Assembly (NCBI GenBank): GCA_947179485.1 | Contig: OX359249.1 | Span: forward strand, 53,827,402-53,891,401 | DNA length: 64,000 nucleotides | Direction of reading: 5' to 3' | Origin: Allacma fusca | Lineage: Eukaryota > Arthropoda > Collembola > Symphypleona > Sminthuridae | Shown here: piece after piece, positions 61,984 to 64,000 of the stretch | Layout: each line of letters starts with the position of its first letter | Position numbering within the stretch: the stretch's first letter is position 1 | Made by a program: the position numbers and the translations under genes | Notes under the pieces: model-generated | Database searches by the model: none | The model's input: only the letters and a program-made list of their open reading frames with translations | Told to the model about the DNA's origin: nothing

Positions 61984-64000
61984 TTCAGTTCAGTTCAGTT
62001 CAGTTCAGGTTTATTCATGTGTTAAGACATAACAATTACATTGTTGTTTTCATGCCGAACACCTAGTCTATAGTGTTAAAGAAATAATAGGAAGAAAAAA
62101 TAAAATAAAACAGGAGAACATTTGTGTATACGTTCGCTCGTCACTAGTCATATAATATTAACCTCTATCCTTCTTGAAACAATAAATTCTCTTAGTTGTT
62201 TGTCAAATACACTTCCACTTTTAACTTCTTGTAACTGTGAACTTAGGGAGTTCCAGTAGTTTATAACTGTGTAGGAGAATGATTTTTCGGCAAATGACTT
62301 AATAGTAACACCGTGGTCCAGATTTAGTGGCTTTCGAAGTTTTCTTGTTGTTCTTGTGCTCCGTGGTTTAATTACGTCATTGAACAAGTGTTTTATTACT
62401 GATTCTCTTGACTGCATAAAATGTTTATGAAAGAATTTGAGCATGAGCAGTTTCCTCCTCTCTTCGGTCAGAAGCCAGTTCATTCTTTCGAGGATGTCAA
62501 CTTTTGATGCAATAATTTTTGTATCCCTTTCAGTGAAAACTTTTTTAAATAATCTAAACATGCATTCATCTAACATATTCATTTTTGTTGCACAGATCGA
62601 GCCCCATACTAACAAACCATAGTCTATTACTGAGACTATCAAACTGTCTACAAATATTGCCATGTCTTTTGTACTAAAATTGTTTTTGTACCTTGACACG
62701 AGTTTTGTTCGGCCTGATATTTTTGCACATACTTGGTTGAAATGTTCGTTCCATTGAAGAGTTCCGTCTAGAGTTATTCCCATATATTTAAAAGTGGTCA
62801 CGTTTCCGATAGGATTGTTGTACAAAAGGAGCAATATGTCACTTTCAGGTTTCTTCTTGTGAGGTGAACGGAAAGTCATGATTTTTGTTTTGTCAACATT
62901 CACTTTCATCCCATTTTGTCTGCACCAGATTTCAAGCTCTTGTATCTCGTTCTGTAGCCTTTCTTGCGCTTGCTCCAATGATTTGCTGCATGTGTAAATG
63001 ACCAAGTCATCGGCAAATAGTATACATTTTGAGTTTTTGAACCTTAAGGGTAGGTCGTTGATAAAAATAGAGAAAAGTATCGGGGAAAGGCAACTACCCT
63101 GCGGCGTACCCACAGTGACTTTTCTCGGGCCCGATGTACTTTCTCCGACTTTCACTTCGATCACTCTGTCACTCAGATATGATGTAAACCACTTGAGAAG
63201 ACTGCCTGCTATTCCCATACATTTAAGTTTATGTAACAGTAACTGGTGGTTGACAGAATCAAATGCCTTGCTGAAATCTACGAATACTGCGACTGCATAC
63301 TTCCCACTATCAGCTTCAATGTATATGTCATTTGTAAATTTTAGCAGAGCACTGGTAGTAGAGAGTGACTTTCTAAAACCATGCTGATGCGGGGAAAGGA
63401 GATTGTAGTTTTCCAGGTAGTTACATAAGTGCATATGTACCACCCGGTCAAATATTTTCGCTATTACTGGCAGCAAGCTTATAGGTCTGTAGTTGTCACA
63501 AAGATGTTTAGCTCCTTTTCCTTTGTAAAGTGGAATGACAGTTGCTTTTTTGAGGTTGCATGGGTATACACCATGTTTTAGGGAAAAGTTAAATATTGCT
63601 GATAGTAAAACACTTATAGGGTTGATTAACAACTTGACCATTTTGATATGCATGCCATCCGGTCCCATAGCTTTGTCACTTGGTTGACTTTTGATTATAT
63701 CATAAATCTGTTTCTCTGTTGTCACAATAGAATTAAGTTTGGTTTCCGGTTTTGATGCACATTCTTGAAGCTCATTGAGGGCACTCCTTTGGGGCTCATT
63801 GGCATGGTTCGCTGTAAAGTGCTCTGAGAACTGTTCTGCAATGGCCTTGGTGTCACTAATGGTGATATTGTTGTTCGTTATATGATTTATACGAGGAGAT
63901 TGCTTCGTTTTGCCTATCTCATTATTAAAGATATTCCAAATTGTTTTACTTCTATTTCCACCTTTATTTGCAGCACACTTGATCTCATTAGCTTTAAGAG
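61984..64000 (-). mobile_element. Non-LTR retrotransposon (Jockey/CR1-like), 3' part, open at window end
   Basis: The element reads on the minus strand from beyond the right edge. It comprises an uninterrupted RT frame down to 62148, a 3' untranslated region of about 140 bp, and a terminal run of about five GTTCA units at 61984-62008, in place of a poly(A) tail. Short tandem repeats at the 3' end are known in several non-LTR clades. The left target-site copy cannot be defined because the 5' end lies outside the window. The intact long frame suggests a young insertion. Confidence 0.88.
62148..64000 (-). CDS. Non-LTR retrotransposon ORF2 reverse transcriptase, 5'-partial
   Basis: The frame is open from the window edge to the stop at 62148, about 617 codons. 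RT motifs in order: AMGPDGMH; NYRPISLLPVIAKIFDRV; VDFSKAFDSVNH with the motif A aspartate; GTPQGSCLSPILFSIFINDL (motif B); LFADDLVIY with the catalytic pair at 63006-63011; NVDKTKIMTF; and FKYMGITLD. These mark a Jockey/CR1-type enzyme that primes cDNA synthesis on nicked target DNA. The part upstream of RT, including NRSKTIWN and EQFSEHF, is the usual linker after the endonuclease, which must lie beyond 64,000. The C-terminal 200 residues have the thumb and tail region. No frameshift or stop was found, so this copy may still be coding. A GTG near 63725 is not a real start, because the frame continues upstream. Confidence 0.92.
   Translation of the reverse strand, partial: LKANEIKCAANKGGNRSKTIWNIFNNEIGKTKQSPRINHITNNNITISDTKAIAEQFSEHFTANHANEPQRSALNELQECASKPETKLNSIVTTEKQIYDIIKSQPSDKAMGPDGMHIKMVKLLINPISVLLSAIFNFSLKHGVYPCNLKKATVIPLYKGKGAKHLCDNYRPISLLPVIAKIFDRVVHMHLCNYLENYNLLSPHQHGFRKSLSTTSALLKFTNDIYIEADSGKYAVAVFVDFSKAFDSVNHQLLLHKLKCMGIAGSLLKWFTSYLSDRVIEVKVGESTSGPRKVTVGTPQGSCLSPILFSIFINDLPLRFKNSKCILFADDLVIYTCSKSLEQAQERLQNEIQELEIWCRQNGMKVNVDKTKIMTFRSPHKKKPESDILLLLYNNPIGNVTTFKYMGITLDGTLQWNEHFNQVCAKISGRTKLVSRYKNNFSTKDMAIFVDSLIVSVIDYGLLVWGSICATKMNMLDECMFRLFKKVFTERDTKIIASKVDILERMNWLLTEERRKLLMLKFFHKHFMQSRESVIKHLFNDVIKPRSTRTTRKLRKPLNLDHGVTIKSFAEKSFSYTVINYWNSLSSQLQEVKSGSVFDKQLREFIVSRRIEVNII

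Overview
The window is eukaryotic and almost certainly arthropod. It is very AT-rich, has one spliced gene whose protein matches animal type I fatty acid synthase (FAS), and carries Ty3/gypsy-type, non-LTR and hAT-type transposable elements. No bacterial gene structure, tRNA, rRNA or CRISPR array was seen. I cannot name the species.

Layout. (1) From 1 to about 41,498 the window is one uninterrupted head-to-tail satellite array with a 38-bp monomer, roughly 1,090 copies. Monomer variants recur in fixed order, so the array is built of higher-order repeats on several scales. Marker monomers give exact offsets of 1,515, 1,707 and 2,049 bp (the last in triplicate), and super-blocks repeat at about 10.04 kb and 14.6 kb. 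(2) From 41,499 to about 48,000, possibly to 49,024, lies a decayed Ty3/gypsy-like retroelement on the minus strand: gag, protease, reverse transcriptase (RT), integrase and an env-position reading frame. It is broken by stops and frameshifts, and the protease and integrase catalytic residues are lost. (3) From 49,024 to 52,750 is intergenic DNA with two hAT-type MITEs, a truncated duplicate of one of them, and a small, strongly diverged relative of the satellite. (4) From 52,779 to 58,457 is the 5' part of a FAS gene on the plus strand. Its five exons encode the ketoacyl synthase (KS) and malonyl/acetyl transferase (MAT) domains with all active-site residues intact. Intron 3 holds a hAT MITE that was itself hit by a second hAT MITE. 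(5) From 58,482 to 61,983 no further FAS exon is visible. This stretch holds another nested hAT pair, a single hAT MITE and low-copy degenerate repeats. (6) From 61,984 to the window end is the 3' part of a non-LTR retrotransposon on the minus strand with an uninterrupted RT frame.

The FAS gene is the only host gene seen. If its remaining exons (DH, ER, KR, ACP, TE) exist, they lie beyond 64,000 behind an intron of more than 5.5 kb. Otherwise the locus is a truncated KS-MAT gene. Six hAT-type elements are bounded by matched terminal inverted repeats (TIRs) and 8-bp target-site duplications (TSDs) readable in the sequence: five exact, one with a single mismatch. They and the satellite architecture are the best supported unusual features of the window.
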